64,000 nt of DNA from contig NZ_JAJISC010000004.1 of assembly GCF_024790395.1 (NCBI RefSeq), positions 310,001-374,000 on the forward strand, read 5' to 3'. This DNA comes from Halomonas dongshanensis. Lineage in GTDB: Bacteria; Pseudomonadota; Gammaproteobacteria; Pseudomonadales; Halomonadaceae. The first letter of the stretch is position 1; every line of letters begins with the position of its first letter. A model generated the notes under the pieces. The model was not told the DNA's origin, did not search any database, and worked only from the letters and a program-made list of their open reading frames with translations. The position numbers and the translations under genes are program-made. Shown piece after piece: positions 25,723 through 35,035 of the stretch.

Positions 25723-26301
25723 CTACGCCAGCTTGCTCTGCAAGTTCATACGCACCGCAGGCCATTCGGAGGCGATGATCGAGTAGACCACGGTGTCGCG
25801 CAGCGAGCCGTCGGGTAGGATCATGTGAGAGCGTAAAATGCCGTCCTGCTTGGCGCCCAGACGTTCGATGGCAGCTCGTGAGGCATGATTGAAGAAGTGA
25901 GTACGTAACTCGCAGGCGACGGCGTGGGAGGCTTCGAACAGGTTCGAGAGCATCAGCAACTTACACTCGGTGTTCACTGCCGTGCGGCGTACGCTTTGAG
26001 CGTACCAGGTGTAGCCGAGAAGCGCCCGGCGGTTGGGAGCATCTACCTGATAGAACCGCGTGGTGCCGACGATGTCGCCGCTGGCCTTATGGCGTACGGC
26101 GTAGGCCACATCACCCGTCTTGGCCGCCTCCATGGCACGCTCTACGTAGGCGGCCATGTCGGCAGGCTTAGGCACGTTTGCGTACCAGAGCTTCCACGCC
26201 TGCCCCTCTTCGACGGCGCGTTCGAGCGGCTCGATATGGCCTGCATGCAGGTGTTCGAGCGCCACATGGCGCCCCTCCAAGCACTGCTCCTTAATCAACA
26301 T
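25723..26301 (-). CDS. GNAT family N-acetyltransferase (RimJ/RimL-like)
   Basis: The 192-residue protein fits the Acetyltransf_3 type of GNAT enzymes. It has VGTTRFYQVDAPNRRALLGYTWY at strands 2-4, then a substrate/acetyl-CoA region (RRTAVNTECKLLML), and NHASRAAIERLGAKQDGILRSHM near the C-terminus, which is typical of N-terminal or small-molecule acetylases. AGGAGG six bases upstream of the ATG fixes the start. The substrate is unknown. It is the first chromosomal gene right of island 1. Confidence 0.83.
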   Translation of the reverse strand: MLIKEQCLEGRHVALEHLHAGHIEPLERAVEEGQAWKLWYANVPKPADMAAYVERAMEAAKTGDVAYAVRHKASGDIVGTTRFYQVDAPNRRALLGYTWYAQSVRRTAVNTECKLLMLSNLFEASHAVACELRTHFFNHASRAAIERLGAKQDGILRSHMILPDGSLRDTVVYSIIASEWPAVRMNLQSKLA

Positions 26302-26339
26302 CGGCGGCCTCCTCGTTCTCTATTTAGCTTGTCGTGATC

Positions 26340-27530
26340 TCACTGCGCCTGAGCGGCCAGATGATCGCTCAGGGCGTGGAAGAACTGGGTGACCGGGACG
26401 ATTTCGAAGGCTTCGGCTTTGGGCTGGGCGCCGGTCATGGCAATGACCATATCGTTGACGGGGTCGATGAACACCCACTGACCGAAGATGCCTACCGCCG
26501 AGAAAGCGCCATCGCCCTCGGGCCACCAGGAGTAGCCGTACTCGACCTCCTCACCGCCAATCTCGTGGGGGCGGCCCGCCTCCTGCATCCAGCCTTCGGG
26601 CAGCACGTTGGGCGCATGGTACTCATCGAGCGCGAATTGACCAAAACGCGCGTAGTCCCTGAGCGTCACGAGCAGACCGCTGCCGCCAATCTCCTGGCCC
26701 TCTTCGCTGTCGAGCCACCACTGGGCATCGTGCGCCATGCCATAGCCCGACCAGATCTTCTCCGAGAGGTACTCAGAAGCGCTCTTGCCCACCGCACCGT
26801 TGACGATGGCCGACAAAAGCTGGGTTTCGCCGGTGCTGTAGTTCCATACCGTGCCCGGCTCGGCGGCGCGCTCAAGCCCGCCCATGAAGTCGAGCAGCGC
26901 ACCGGGGCGCTGGTCGAGCTGGATCTCGAGCATCTGGCGACGCTGGGAGTTAGGGTCTTCGTAGGTCTCGTCCCAGGCCACGCCGGAGGCCATACGCAGA
27001 ATCTGCTCGACGGTGACGTCATCGTAGACGCTGCCCGTCAGCGCAGGCACGTAGCGGGTGACCGGGTCATCGAGGCTATCGATATAGCCATCGTTGAGCG
27101 CCGCACCTATTAGCGTCGATGAGATCGACTTGGCGATCGACATCGACATCCAAGGCGTCTCTGGGGTGTTACCCAGCGCGTACTGCTCGAACACCACGTC
27201 GTTTGCGTGCACCGCGATGAGTCCGCTGACGCGATTGAGCGCCATGAAGTCATAAATGTCGTAGGTGACGCCGTCGTGAGTCAGCGAAAAATCCTCGAGC
27301 GAGGCGTCGCGCTGGCCAAACTGATGCGGCTCGGCCGCCGCCTCGACCGTGCGGGTCGGAAAGAGCCGGTCGATATGGCGCGAGAGCTCGACCTGCTCGT
27401 CGGGCATCATGCGGCCGCTGTAGAGCTTGCGCACGTCGCGCTGACTCTCTTCGGAGCTTTGCGCCAGCGCGTAGGGAGCGAAGGCCAGCGCAGTGGCGAT
27501 CAGTGAGGTGCGAAATAGCGTTGGTGTCAT
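26340..27530 (-). CDS. Periplasmic serine hydrolase (class C beta-lactamase fold)
   Basis: From the ATG at 27530 the protein has 396 residues and starts with a signal peptide ending in ALAQ (residue 24). The frame is open to 27935, but that extension overlaps the YcaO gene and looks random. The nucleophile motif is SIAK (Ser131-Lys134) in MSMSIAKSISS, followed by WNYSTGETQLL carrying the second catalytic Tyr. A C-terminal YGYSWWPEG and FIDPVNDMVIAMTG complete the beta-lactamase/esterase fold. Substrates in this family include esters, D-amino peptides and nylon oligomers (6-aminohexanoate-dimer hydrolase type). Nothing here points to true antibiotic resistance. Confidence 0.85.
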   Translation of the reverse strand: MTPTLFRTSLIATALAFAPYALAQSSEESQRDVRKLYSGRMMPDEQVELSRHIDRLFPTRTVEAAAEPHQFGQRDASLEDFSLTHDGVTYDIYDFMALNRVSGLIAVHANDVVFEQYALGNTPETPWMSMSIAKSISSTLIGAALNDGYIDSLDDPVTRYVPALTGSVYDDVTVEQILRMASGVAWDETYEDPNSQRRQMLEIQLDQRPGALLDFMGGLERAAEPGTVWNYSTGETQLLSAIVNGAVGKSASEYLSEKIWSGYGMAHDAQWWLDSEEGQEIGGSGLLVTLRDYARFGQFALDEYHAPNVLPEGWMQEAGRPHEIGGEEVEYGYSWWPEGDGAFSAVGIFGQWVFIDPVNDMVIAMTGAQPKAEAFEIVPVTQFFHALSDHLAAQAQ

Positions 27531-27550
27531 GTCGTTTGCGTCCGAATGGG

Positions 27551-29737
27551 TCAAGCGAGTCCCGCCTTGGCAGCACGGGCGGCGTGGAGTTTCGTATAGC
27601 TTTCGATCAGGCGCTGATGACGCTCCAGCCCTTCGAGCCCAAGGCTCGTCGGCGTGAGGCCGTGAAAACGTACCGTGCCCTCGACGGAGCCCACCACCGC
27701 GGCCATGGTCGTCTCCCCGAACATACGGGTGAAGTTGGTCAAATAGTCGTCGAGTTCGAGATCGTCGTCCAGGGCGATCTCCAACACCGCGTTGACCGCA
27801 CGATAGAAGAGTCCGCGCTCGACGGTGTTGTCGTTGTACTGCAGGAATATCTCGACGCGCTCCAGCGCCTCTTCGAGCCGACCGAGCGCCAAATCGATCA
27901 ACAGCTTGAGTTCGAGAATGGTCAACTGCCCCCAAACAGTGTTCTCGTCGAACTCGATACCGATCAAGGTGATGATATCGGTATGGTCGTCCATCTGACT
28001 GTCGTCCAGGCGTTCGACCAAATCGAGCAGCTGCTCGTCGTCAAGCCGGTGCAGATTGAGGATCTCCTCGCGGTAGTCGAGGGCCTTGTTGGTGTTGTCC
28101 CACACCAGATCCTCGATCGGGTAGACCTCGGAGTAGCCCGGCACCAGAATGCGGCACACCGGCGCACCGAGATCCTCGTGAACCGCCATGTAGACCTCGG
28201 CGTCGAGCTCCTCGAAGATGCCCATCAGGGTCTCGACCTCCTCCTCGTTGCTGCCGGAGAAATCCCACTCGACGAAGTCGAAGTCAGGTGTGGCGCTAAA
28301 GAAGCGCCAAGACACCACGCCCACGGAGTCGATGAAGTGCTCGACGAAGTTATTGGGCTCGGAGACGGTTTGCGAGTTGAAGGTCGGCAGCGGCAGATCG
28401 TTCAAGCCCTCAAAGCTACGCCCCTGTAGCAGTTCAGTCAGGCTGCGCTCAAGCGCCACCTCAAAGCTCGGGTGGGCGCCGAAGGAGGCAAAAACACCAC
28501 CGGTGCGCGGGTTCATTAGGGTCACGCACATCACCGGGAACTGCCCGCCGAGAGACGCGTCCTTGACCAGCACCGGAAAGCCCTGGGCTTCGAGCGCGGC
28601 AATGCCTTCCTGGATGTTGGGATACTGCGCCAGCACCTCCAGAGGCACGTCCGGAAGCGTGAGCTCCTGCTCGAGAATCTCGCGCTTCACCGCGCGCTCG
28701 AATATCTCGGAAAGGCACTGCACCTGGGCTTCTACCAGCGTATTGCCCGCGCTCATGCCATTGCTCAAAAAGAGGTTCTCGATCAGATTCGACGGGAAGT
28801 AGACCGTCTCACCATCACGTTGACGCACGAACGGCAGCGAGACGATACCGCGATCGGGGCGTCCTGAGTTGGTGTCGAAAAGGTGCGAGCCCTTGAGTTC
28901 GCCCTCCGGGTTGTAGAGGGAGAGGCAGTGCTCGTCGAGGATCTCTTCGGGCAGCTCGTCATTGGGCCCCGGCTGAAACCACTTTTCGTTGGGGTAGTGG
29001 ACGAACTCGGCGGCGCCGATCGCTTCGCCGAAGAACTGATCGTTATAGAAGAAGTTGCAGGAAAGACGCTCGATGAACTCGCCCAGCGCCGAGCAGAGCG
29101 CGCTCTCTTTGGTCGCGCCCTTACCGTTGGTGAAGCACATGGGTGAGGCGGCGTCGCGAATGTGCAGCGACCACACGTGGGGCACGATGTTGCGCCAGGA
29201 GGCGATCTCGATCTTCATGCCGAGCCCGGCCAGTATCGCGCTCATGTTGGCGATGGTCTGCTCCAGCGGCGCATCCTTGCCTTCGATAAACGTTTGGCTA
29301 CCCGTAGGCGCGCCCATCAGCAGCGCCTGGGCATCCTCATCGATGTTTTCGACCACCTCGATCTGAAACTCCGGGCCCGTCTGCACGACCTTCTTCACCG
29401 TGCAGCGGTCGATGGAGCGCAGGATGCCCTGGCGATCCTTCTCTGAGATGTCCTCGGGCAGCTCGACCTGAATCTTGAAGATCTGCTTATAGCGATCTTC
29501 CGGGTCGACGATGTTGTTCTGGGAGAGCCGGATGTTCTCAGTGGGGATGTCCCGCGCGTTGCAGTACACCTTGACGAAGTAGGCCGCGCACATGGCGGAG
29601 GACGCCAGGAAGTAGTCGAAGGGGCCGGGAGCAGAGCCGTCGCCTTTGTAGCGAATCGGCTGATCGGAGATGACCGTGAAGTCGTCGAACTTCGCCTCGA
29701 GGCGAAGGTTGTCGAGGTAGTTGACCTTGATTTCCAT
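27551..29737 (-). CDS. OsmC-YcaO fusion protein
   Basis: This 728-residue fusion has an N-terminal OsmC-like domain (about residues 1-140, with SSAMCAAYFVKVYC and SIDRCTVKK) and a YcaO domain (about 150-560), followed by an acidic helical C-terminal region. YcaO ATP-binding acidic motifs are present (SALCSALGEFIERLS; EAQVQCLSEIFER). The C-terminus lacks the proline-rich PxPxP tail of azoline-forming YcaOs, and no precursor peptide or partner E1-like gene is adjacent. The protein therefore fits the non-biosynthetic E. coli YcaO class linked to ribosomal protein S12 beta-methylthiolation. The OsmC domain suggests thiol or persulfide chemistry. ATG at 29737 is preferred; a TTG 36 bases upstream is possible. 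The serine hydrolase follows after 20 bp on the same strand. Confidence 0.88.
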   Translation of the reverse strand: MEIKVNYLDNLRLEAKFDDFTVISDQPIRYKGDGSAPGPFDYFLASSAMCAAYFVKVYCNARDIPTENIRLSQNNIVDPEDRYKQIFKIQVELPEDISEKDRQGILRSIDRCTVKKVVQTGPEFQIEVVENIDEDAQALLMGAPTGSQTFIEGKDAPLEQTIANMSAILAGLGMKIEIASWRNIVPHVWSLHIRDAASPMCFTNGKGATKESALCSALGEFIERLSCNFFYNDQFFGEAIGAAEFVHYPNEKWFQPGPNDELPEEILDEHCLSLYNPEGELKGSHLFDTNSGRPDRGIVSLPFVRQRDGETVYFPSNLIENLFLSNGMSAGNTLVEAQVQCLSEIFERAVKREILEQELTLPDVPLEVLAQYPNIQEGIAALEAQGFPVLVKDASLGGQFPVMCVTLMNPRTGGVFASFGAHPSFEVALERSLTELLQGRSFEGLNDLPLPTFNSQTVSEPNNFVEHFIDSVGVVSWRFFSATPDFDFVEWDFSGSNEEEVETLMGIFEELDAEVYMAVHEDLGAPVCRILVPGYSEVYPIEDLVWDNTNKALDYREEILNLHRLDDEQLLDLVERLDDSQMDDHTDIITLIGIEFDENTVWGQLTILELKLLIDLALGRLEEALERVEIFLQYNDNTVERGLFYRAVNAVLEIALDDDLELDDYLTNFTRMFGETTMAAVVGSVEGTVRFHGLTPTSLGLEGLERHQRLIESYTKLHAARAAKAGLA

Positions 29738-29808
29738 GAACGGCGTCCGGGTATAGATGAATGTGGCGGCCAAAGGCGCATGGCCGCCATTATCCAGCTT
29801 TTACCCCC

Positions 29809-30420
29809 TTAAGGCGACGCCAGTACGCGCTGAAACAAAAGCCGTTCGAACTGCTCCATGGGCCTGACCGATTTCAGCGTCTTGGCGCGCAGCATGGCGC
29901 CCTGCCAGCCCGCGAGAATGAAGCTTGCCAGATCGTCGAGATCGAGATCGTCTGCGATATCGCCGCTGTCGCGAGCGGCAGCCAAACAGGTGACGAAGTG
30001 TCCTTCCCAGCGTTTGAAGACATCGTCCAGGGCATCGCGGAAGCTGTCACTCTGGCCGGAAAGCTCCTGGCCAAGGTTGCCAATCAAACAGCCCTGGGTA
30101 TGATCGCACTTCTGCATATCGGCGCGCCCGGCGGCAAAGTAGCACTCAAGGCGCTCCAACGGTGGGCGCGTGGTGTCGTCGAGCTGGGCAATCATGTTCT
30201 TTTCGTAGTGGGCGGCAAAGCATTCGATCACCGCCAAGCCAAAGAGCTCTTTGCTGGCGAAGTAGTGATAGAAAGAGCCCTTGGGCACACCGCAGCCGTT
30301 TAGCACCGCATTGATGCCGGTCGCGTTATAGCCCTGCTGGCCGAACAGGCGAGCCCCGGTGTCGATCAGCTTGTCGCGCGTTGCGCTGTTTTTTGTCGTA
30401 CTCACCTTGTGTAAACCCAT
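29809..30420 (-). CDS. TetR/AcrR family regulator
   Basis: The 203-residue repressor has the TetR helix-turn-helix at the N-terminus (ARLFGQQGYNATGINAVLNGCGVPKGSFYHYFASKELF). The C-terminal ligand domain includes TQGCLIGNLGQELS, found in the TetR subgroup that senses electrophiles or unsaturated acids (NemR/AcuR-like). It diverges from the RND efflux operon across 170 bp, so it probably represses that operon and itself. The start is uncertain: ATG at 30420 is given, and a GTG at 30405 giving MSTTKNSATRDKL is equally possible. Confidence 0.85.
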   Translation of the reverse strand: MGLHKVSTTKNSATRDKLIDTGARLFGQQGYNATGINAVLNGCGVPKGSFYHYFASKELFGLAVIECFAAHYEKNMIAQLDDTTRPPLERLECYFAAGRADMQKCDHTQGCLIGNLGQELSGQSDSFRDALDDVFKRWEGHFVTCLAAARDSGDIADDLDLDDLASFILAGWQGAMLRAKTLKSVRPMEQFERLLFQRVLASP

Positions 30421-30488
30421 TTGCCCGTTCACCGCCCTGCTCGCGTTCGCTCACTGCGTGATCCGCGAGCGGGCGAGGTTGCACATTC

Positions 30489-30500
30489 ATTGCACAATGC
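30489..30500. promoter_or_regulatory. Possible TetR operator in the efflux divergent promoter
   Basis: CATTGCACAATG is a dyad (CATTG-CA-CAATG) midway between the TetR gene and the efflux adaptor gene. A second TTGCACA half lies 11 bases to the left (30480-30486). The position suits control of both promoters; the assignment is a guess from symmetry. Confidence 0.35.
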
Positions 30501-30590
30501 GTTCCCAATCGCTGCGCGTCCGTAGTGAGATGCTAGCATCATACCGATCTCTGCGGAATCGACGCGCCATCAAACGGATATGCCCCACGT

Positions 30591-31937
30591 ATGACACTGC
30601 CTCGCTCTTCCTTATCTACCTCGCAGGAGCCCTGCCCTCAAGCGCCTTGCTCTCAAGCGTCGCCTTCTAAAGATGGCGCTTCACCTGCTGAAGCCACCGT
30701 TGCAGGCGCCATGCAGGCTGGCCGGATTCGTCTCGGCTTGCTGCTTGGCCTCGCGGTGCTGTTCGGCGGGCTGGCGCTGGCGTGGTGGATTCTCACTCAG
30801 CCGCCGCGTATCGAGCGGCGCCCGGTGCTGCCTACGCCGCCGCCGGTGGTCGATGTCATCACCACGACCCAGGGTTCGCTGGCGCCGAGCCTCTACGGTT
30901 TCGGCCGCGTCGAGGCCGCCCAGCAAGCGAATCTCGCCAGCCGCGTCGGCGGGCAGCTGGAGCGTTTTGCCGCAGATGCGGTGCCGGGGCACGTCATCGA
31001 GGCCGATGAGCCTTTGGCCTACATCGACCAGGCCGACCTCCAGCTCGCCCTCGAAGATGCCCAGGCGCAGTTGGCTAACGCCGAAGCGGCGCTAGCGCTG
31101 GAGCAGGCCGAGCAGCAGCGCGCGCGCAGCGAGTACCAGCGCTTTGGTCAGGAGCTACCGGCCGAGCGCCGCGCCTTGGTACTGCGCGAGCCGCAGCTGC
31201 GCCAGGCACAGGCAGGCGTTACTCAGGCGCGGGTGGCCCGCGACCAGGCCGCCCTCAACCTTGAGCGCGCCACGCTCACCGCTCCCTGGCCCGCCATGGT
31301 GCAGGCGCGCCTGGTCGGCGCGGGCAGCCTATTGAGCCAGGGCACTGAGGTGCTACAGCTGGTCGGCATCGACCGTTTCTGGATTCGCGCTTCTCTACCG
31401 GGCGATTGGCTCAGTTGGCTGACGCCCGGCGATGACGTCATCGTGACCAGCCGTGGCTGGCTCGAGGGCGAGCAGCGCCAGGGCCGTTTGCTGTCGCTGT
31501 TGCCCAACCTGGAGGAGAACGGCCTCCAGGCTCAGCTATTGATCGAGGTAGAAGACCCGCTGGCCCTGAGCGCCGAAGGCCCAGCTCTTCGCCTTGGCGA
31601 CGTGGTGCGTGTGGCGTTCATGCCGGAGGCGCAAAACGACTTCATCTCTCTGCCCTCGGCGGCGCTGCGTCCCGGCGACATCGTCTGGTGGCTCGACGAC
31701 GAAGATCGCCTGCAGCGCAGCAGCGTCACCATCGCCTATCGCGGCGAAGACGACGCCTTAATTTCTGCAGGGCTCGATGCCGGGCAGCGCGTAGTGGTGT
31801 CGGGGCTTGCCCAGCCGCGTGAAGGCCAGCAGGTACGCGTGCGCCAGCGCGGTCAGACGCCCGCTCAACTGCCCGTCGAGACGCCTACTCAGCAACCGCC
31901 CACGCAGCCGACACCGCCAACGGGAGAGCAGCTATGA
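30591..31937 (+). CDS. RND efflux periplasmic adaptor (HlyD/MFP family)
   Basis: The 448-residue membrane fusion protein links an inner-membrane RND pump to an outer-membrane channel. One transmembrane anchor (LGLLLGLAVLFGGLALAWW, about residues 48-66) is followed by a lipoyl half-motif (GFGRVEAAQQANLASRVGGQ), an alpha-hairpin rich in Gln/Ala/Glu (about residues 150-205) and a beta-barrel. A Pro/Gln/Thr-rich tail ends the protein. An alternative start at 30711 would remove the 40-residue N-terminal extension. The stop overlaps the permease start (ATGA, 31934-31937). No outer-membrane TolC-type gene is in the operon, so it must use one encoded elsewhere. Confidence 0.9.
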   Translation: MTLPRSSLSTSQEPCPQAPCSQASPSKDGASPAEATVAGAMQAGRIRLGLLLGLAVLFGGLALAWWILTQPPRIERRPVLPTPPPVVDVITTTQGSLAPSLYGFGRVEAAQQANLASRVGGQLERFAADAVPGHVIEADEPLAYIDQADLQLALEDAQAQLANAEAALALEQAEQQRARSEYQRFGQELPAERRALVLREPQLRQAQAGVTQARVARDQAALNLERATLTAPWPAMVQARLVGAGSLLSQGTEVLQLVGIDRFWIRASLPGDWLSWLTPGDDVIVTSRGWLEGEQRQGRLLSLLPNLEENGLQAQLLIEVEDPLALSAEGPALRLGDVVRVAFMPEAQNDFISLPSAALRPGDIVWWLDDEDRLQRSSVTIAYRGEDDALISAGLDAGQRVVVSGLAQPREGQQVRVRQRGQTPAQLPVETPTQQPPTQPTPPTGEQL

Positions 31938-34900
31938 GCAAACGCGGTCCGCTGGCGTGGATGATCGACCATGGAGTTGCGCCGAATCTGATGATGGTGC
32001 TGTTGATCGTTGGCGGTTTCATGGCGTCAATGGCGATCAAGAAAGAGGTGTTTCCTGAGTTCGAAACCGAGATCGTACAGATCTCGATTGCCTACCCCGG
32101 CGCCACGCCGGAAGACGTCGAACAGAGCATGCTGCTGCCCGTCGAGGGGGCGCTGGCCAACGTCGAGGGCATCGACGAGCTAACCGCTAGCGCCAGCGAA
32201 GGCAGCGCCCAGATTTACGCCACCTTGGTCGATGGCGTCGACGTCATGCGCGCCTATCAGGACATCCAGCAGGCGGTCAACGCCATCACCATTTTGCCAA
32301 GCGCCGCCGACCCGCCCCGTTTTACCCTGGCAGGCGGTACCCGCAGCGTCTTCAGCTTGCAGGTCTACGGTAACGTCGGGCTCGACGTACTTCACGACGC
32401 CGCCGAAGACGTACGTGCCGAGCTTCAAGCGGTTCCGGGTATTTCCCGCGCCGAGCTTTCGGGCAACCGCGACCGCGAAATTCAGGTGTTGCTCGACGAA
32501 GAGGCCATCGAGCGCTTCGGCATCGATCACCGCACCCTATCCTCGCGCATCGCCGAGGAGGCGCTCGATCTCTCGAGCGGTCAGTTGACCACGCAAGAAG
32601 GCGAGTGGCTGATTCGCTATCAAGGCCGCCGCAACAGCGTGGCCGAATTCGCCGACCTGCCCATCATCAACAGTGCCCAAGGCACGCCGGTACGCCTGGG
32701 CGATATCGCGCGGGTGGTCGAGGGCTTTGCCGAAACCGACCGTGAAGTGTTCTACAACGGCCAGCGTGGTCTCACCGTCGAGGTGTACCAGGTCGGCAAC
32801 CAAACGCCCACGAGCATTTCCGAAGCGGTCTATGGCGATCTCGACAACCTGCGCGACGGCCTCCCCGACGGCGTGAGCCTCGATGTGTCGCGCGATAGCT
32901 CAGTGGTCTACGAGGCGCGCCTGAGCCTGCTGCTACAAAACGCCTGGATGGGCCTGGCGCTGGTCATGGTGCTGATGGCGCTGTTTCTGGAGGCGCGGCT
33001 GGCGTTCTGGGTCACGCTGGGCATTCCCACCGCTTTTCTCGGCGCCATGCTGTTTCTGCCCTGGATCGGCGTATCGCTCAACATGATGTCGATGTTCGCC
33101 TTCATCATTGCCTTAGGGATCGTCGTCGACGACGCCATCATGGTGGGCGAAAACATCTATAGCTACCGCGAACAGGGGTATTCGCTGCGCGATGCGGCGG
33201 TGCGCGGGGCACGCGAGATCGCCACACCGCTGACCTTTGCGATCCTCTCCAACGTCGTCGCCTTTTTGCCGCTCATCTACCTACCCGGTTTTCTGGGGAT
33301 GATTTTCGCCCCCGTGCCCATCGTGGTGGTGACGGTGTTCTTGATCTCCTGGCTCGAAGCGCTATTCATCTTGCCCGCGCATCTGGCGCACAGCCGTAAG
33401 CCGCGCCAAACGCCCGCGTGGCAGCGCCCGTTGGAAGCCGTGCGCCAGCGCTGTCAAAAAAGCCTGCACGCTTTCACCTACCAGCGCTTCGAGCCGTTTT
33501 TACAGCGCACGCTGGATCAGCGCTTTCTGACCATATCGTTGGGCGTTGCGCTACTGCTCATTGCACTCGCCTGGGCCATGAGCGGGCGGCTGGGGTTCTC
33601 GTTGATGCCGCGGGTCGAATCCGACCAGGTGCAGGCCAGCGTCACGCTGCCCATCGGCACCAACATCAGCGTTAGCCGCGAACTCAGCCAGCAGCTGTTG
33701 GACGCCGCCGATGCGCTGAGCGAGCGCGAACCCACGCTGAACTTCAGCGGCTCGCGCAGCCGCCTGGACGGCGAAAGCCTGGAGGTGCGCCTGGACATCG
33801 ATAGCGACAGCCTCGATGCCTGGCCGCCCTCGCGCATTGCCCGTGAGTGGCGCGATCTCACGGGGGACTTGGTCGGCGCCCAGTCGGTGCGTTTCGAATC
33901 CGACTTCGGCGGCCCGGGCAGCGGCGCAGCGCTGAGCCTGCGCCTTTCGCACCCCAATACCCAGGTGCTGGAAGCCGCGGCCGAGCGCCTGGCGACCGAC
34001 CTTGCCGAGTATGGCCTGACCGACATCGATAGCGGCCTGGGCGACGGCAAGCCTCAGCTAGAAATGCGCCTGTCGGCCGAGGGCCGCGCCCTGGGGCTCA
34101 CCGGTAGCGATCTGGCCCAGGCGCTACGTGGCCCCTTACAGGGCGCGACAGCGGTCGAGCAGTTCGTCGGGCGCAGCGAAATCAGCGTCGAAGTGCGCCT
34201 GCCGCCCGAGAACCGTTCGAGCCTCAACGAGCTCTATCGCCTGCCGGTACGCACGCCGGATGGCTTGAGCGTGCCGCTCGCACGGGTGGCCGACATTACC
34301 CTGAGCCAGGCCTCGAGCAGCTTGCAGCGTATCGACGGCCGCCGGGTAATCACCGTCACCGCCGACTCCGAAAGCGATCAGGCCATCAACCAGACGCTGT
34401 CGACGCTGCAAGAGCAGGTCTTTCCGTCGATCCAAGCCGCCTGGCCGGGGCTCGAGATCAGCATGGGCGGACGCCAGCAGGACACCGCCGATAACCTAGC
34501 CACCCTGCGCACCGCCATGTGGGTGATGCTGGCAGCCCTCTACGTGCTTCTGGCGATTCCCTTTCGCAGCTACTGGCAGCCGCTTTTGGTGCTGGCGGCC
34601 ATTCCCTTCGGCGTGGTCGGCGCCGTGGTCGGCCATATGGTCATGGGGTTTGGCCTCTCGATCATCAGCCTGCTGGGCATGCTGGCGCTCTCGGGAGTGG
34701 TCATCAACGACGCCCTGGTGCTTATCGACTACGCCAATCGTCGGCGCCGCGAGGGCATGGGCGCACGGGAGGCCATCGTCGCGGCCGCCACCCGACGCCT
34801 TCGCCCCATCATGATGACGACGCTGACGACCTTCCTGGGGCTGGCGCCGATGATTCTGGAAACCTCGCGCCAGGCACGCTTCATGATTCCCATGGCGATT

Positions 34901-35035
34901 TCGCTGGGTTTCGGCATGCTCTTTGCCACCGCTATCCTCCTGGTGCTCGTGCCCTGCCTCTACTTGGGGCTCGAAGAGCTACGCGAGCGGTTGAATAGCC
35001 CCCAGCCCGCCTCTCCTGAGAGCAGTAAACCATGA
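31934..35035 (+). CDS. RND efflux transporter permease
   Basis: The 1033-residue inner-membrane pump has the duplicated 12-helix RND architecture with two large periplasmic loops. The proton-relay aspartates are in GIVVDDAIMVGENI (helix 4). ALSGVVINDALVLIDYANRR is the matching element of the second half. It belongs to the AcrB/MdtB-like group with divergent loops, and its substrate could be drugs, detergents or host-unrelated toxic metabolites. It overlaps the adaptor gene and, by four bases, the sensor kinase gene, so pump and regulator are made from one transcript. Confidence 0.92.
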   Translation: MSKRGPLAWMIDHGVAPNLMMVLLIVGGFMASMAIKKEVFPEFETEIVQISIAYPGATPEDVEQSMLLPVEGALANVEGIDELTASASEGSAQIYATLVDGVDVMRAYQDIQQAVNAITILPSAADPPRFTLAGGTRSVFSLQVYGNVGLDVLHDAAEDVRAELQAVPGISRAELSGNRDREIQVLLDEEAIERFGIDHRTLSSRIAEEALDLSSGQLTTQEGEWLIRYQGRRNSVAEFADLPIINSAQGTPVRLGDIARVVEGFAETDREVFYNGQRGLTVEVYQVGNQTPTSISEAVYGDLDNLRDGLPDGVSLDVSRDSSVVYEARLSLLLQNAWMGLALVMVLMALFLEARLAFWVTLGIPTAFLGAMLFLPWIGVSLNMMSMFAFIIALGIVVDDAIMVGENIYSYREQGYSLRDAAVRGAREIATPLTFAILSNVVAFLPLIYLPGFLGMIFAPVPIVVVTVFLISWLEALFILPAHLAHSRKPRQTPAWQRPLEAVRQRCQKSLHAFTYQRFEPFLQRTLDQRFLTISLGVALLLIALAWAMSGRLGFSLMPRVESDQVQASVTLPIGTNISVSRELSQQLLDAADALSEREPTLNFSGSRSRLDGESLEVRLDIDSDSLDAWPPSRIAREWRDLTGDLVGAQSVRFESDFGGPGSGAALSLRLSHPNTQVLEAAAERLATDLAEYGLTDIDSGLGDGKPQLEMRLSAEGRALGLTGSDLAQALRGPLQGATAVEQFVGRSEISVEVRLPPENRSSLNELYRLPVRTPDGLSVPLARVADITLSQASSSLQRIDGRRVITVTADSESDQAINQTLSTLQEQVFPSIQAAWPGLEISMGGRQQDTADNLATLRTAMWVMLAALYVLLAIPFRSYWQPLLVLAAIPFGVVGAVVGHMVMGFGLSIISLLGMLALSGVVINDALVLIDYANRRRREGMGAREAIVAAATRRLRPIMMTTLTTFLGLAPMILETSRQARFMIPMAISLGFGMLFATAILLVLVPCLYLGLEELRERLNSPQPASPESSKP

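Noticed and set aside
26340..27530. Reading the serine hydrolase as an antibiotic-resistance beta-lactamase
   Set aside because: The SxxK and Tyr motifs are shared by many esterases and peptidases of this fold, the protein has no AmpC-like neighbour (ampR), and overall it fits the generic serine hydrolase group.
27531..27935. Long N-terminal extension of the serine hydrolase reading frame
   Set aside because: The extension lies inside the YcaO gene and is low-complexity; the ATG at 27530 is followed directly by a good signal peptide.
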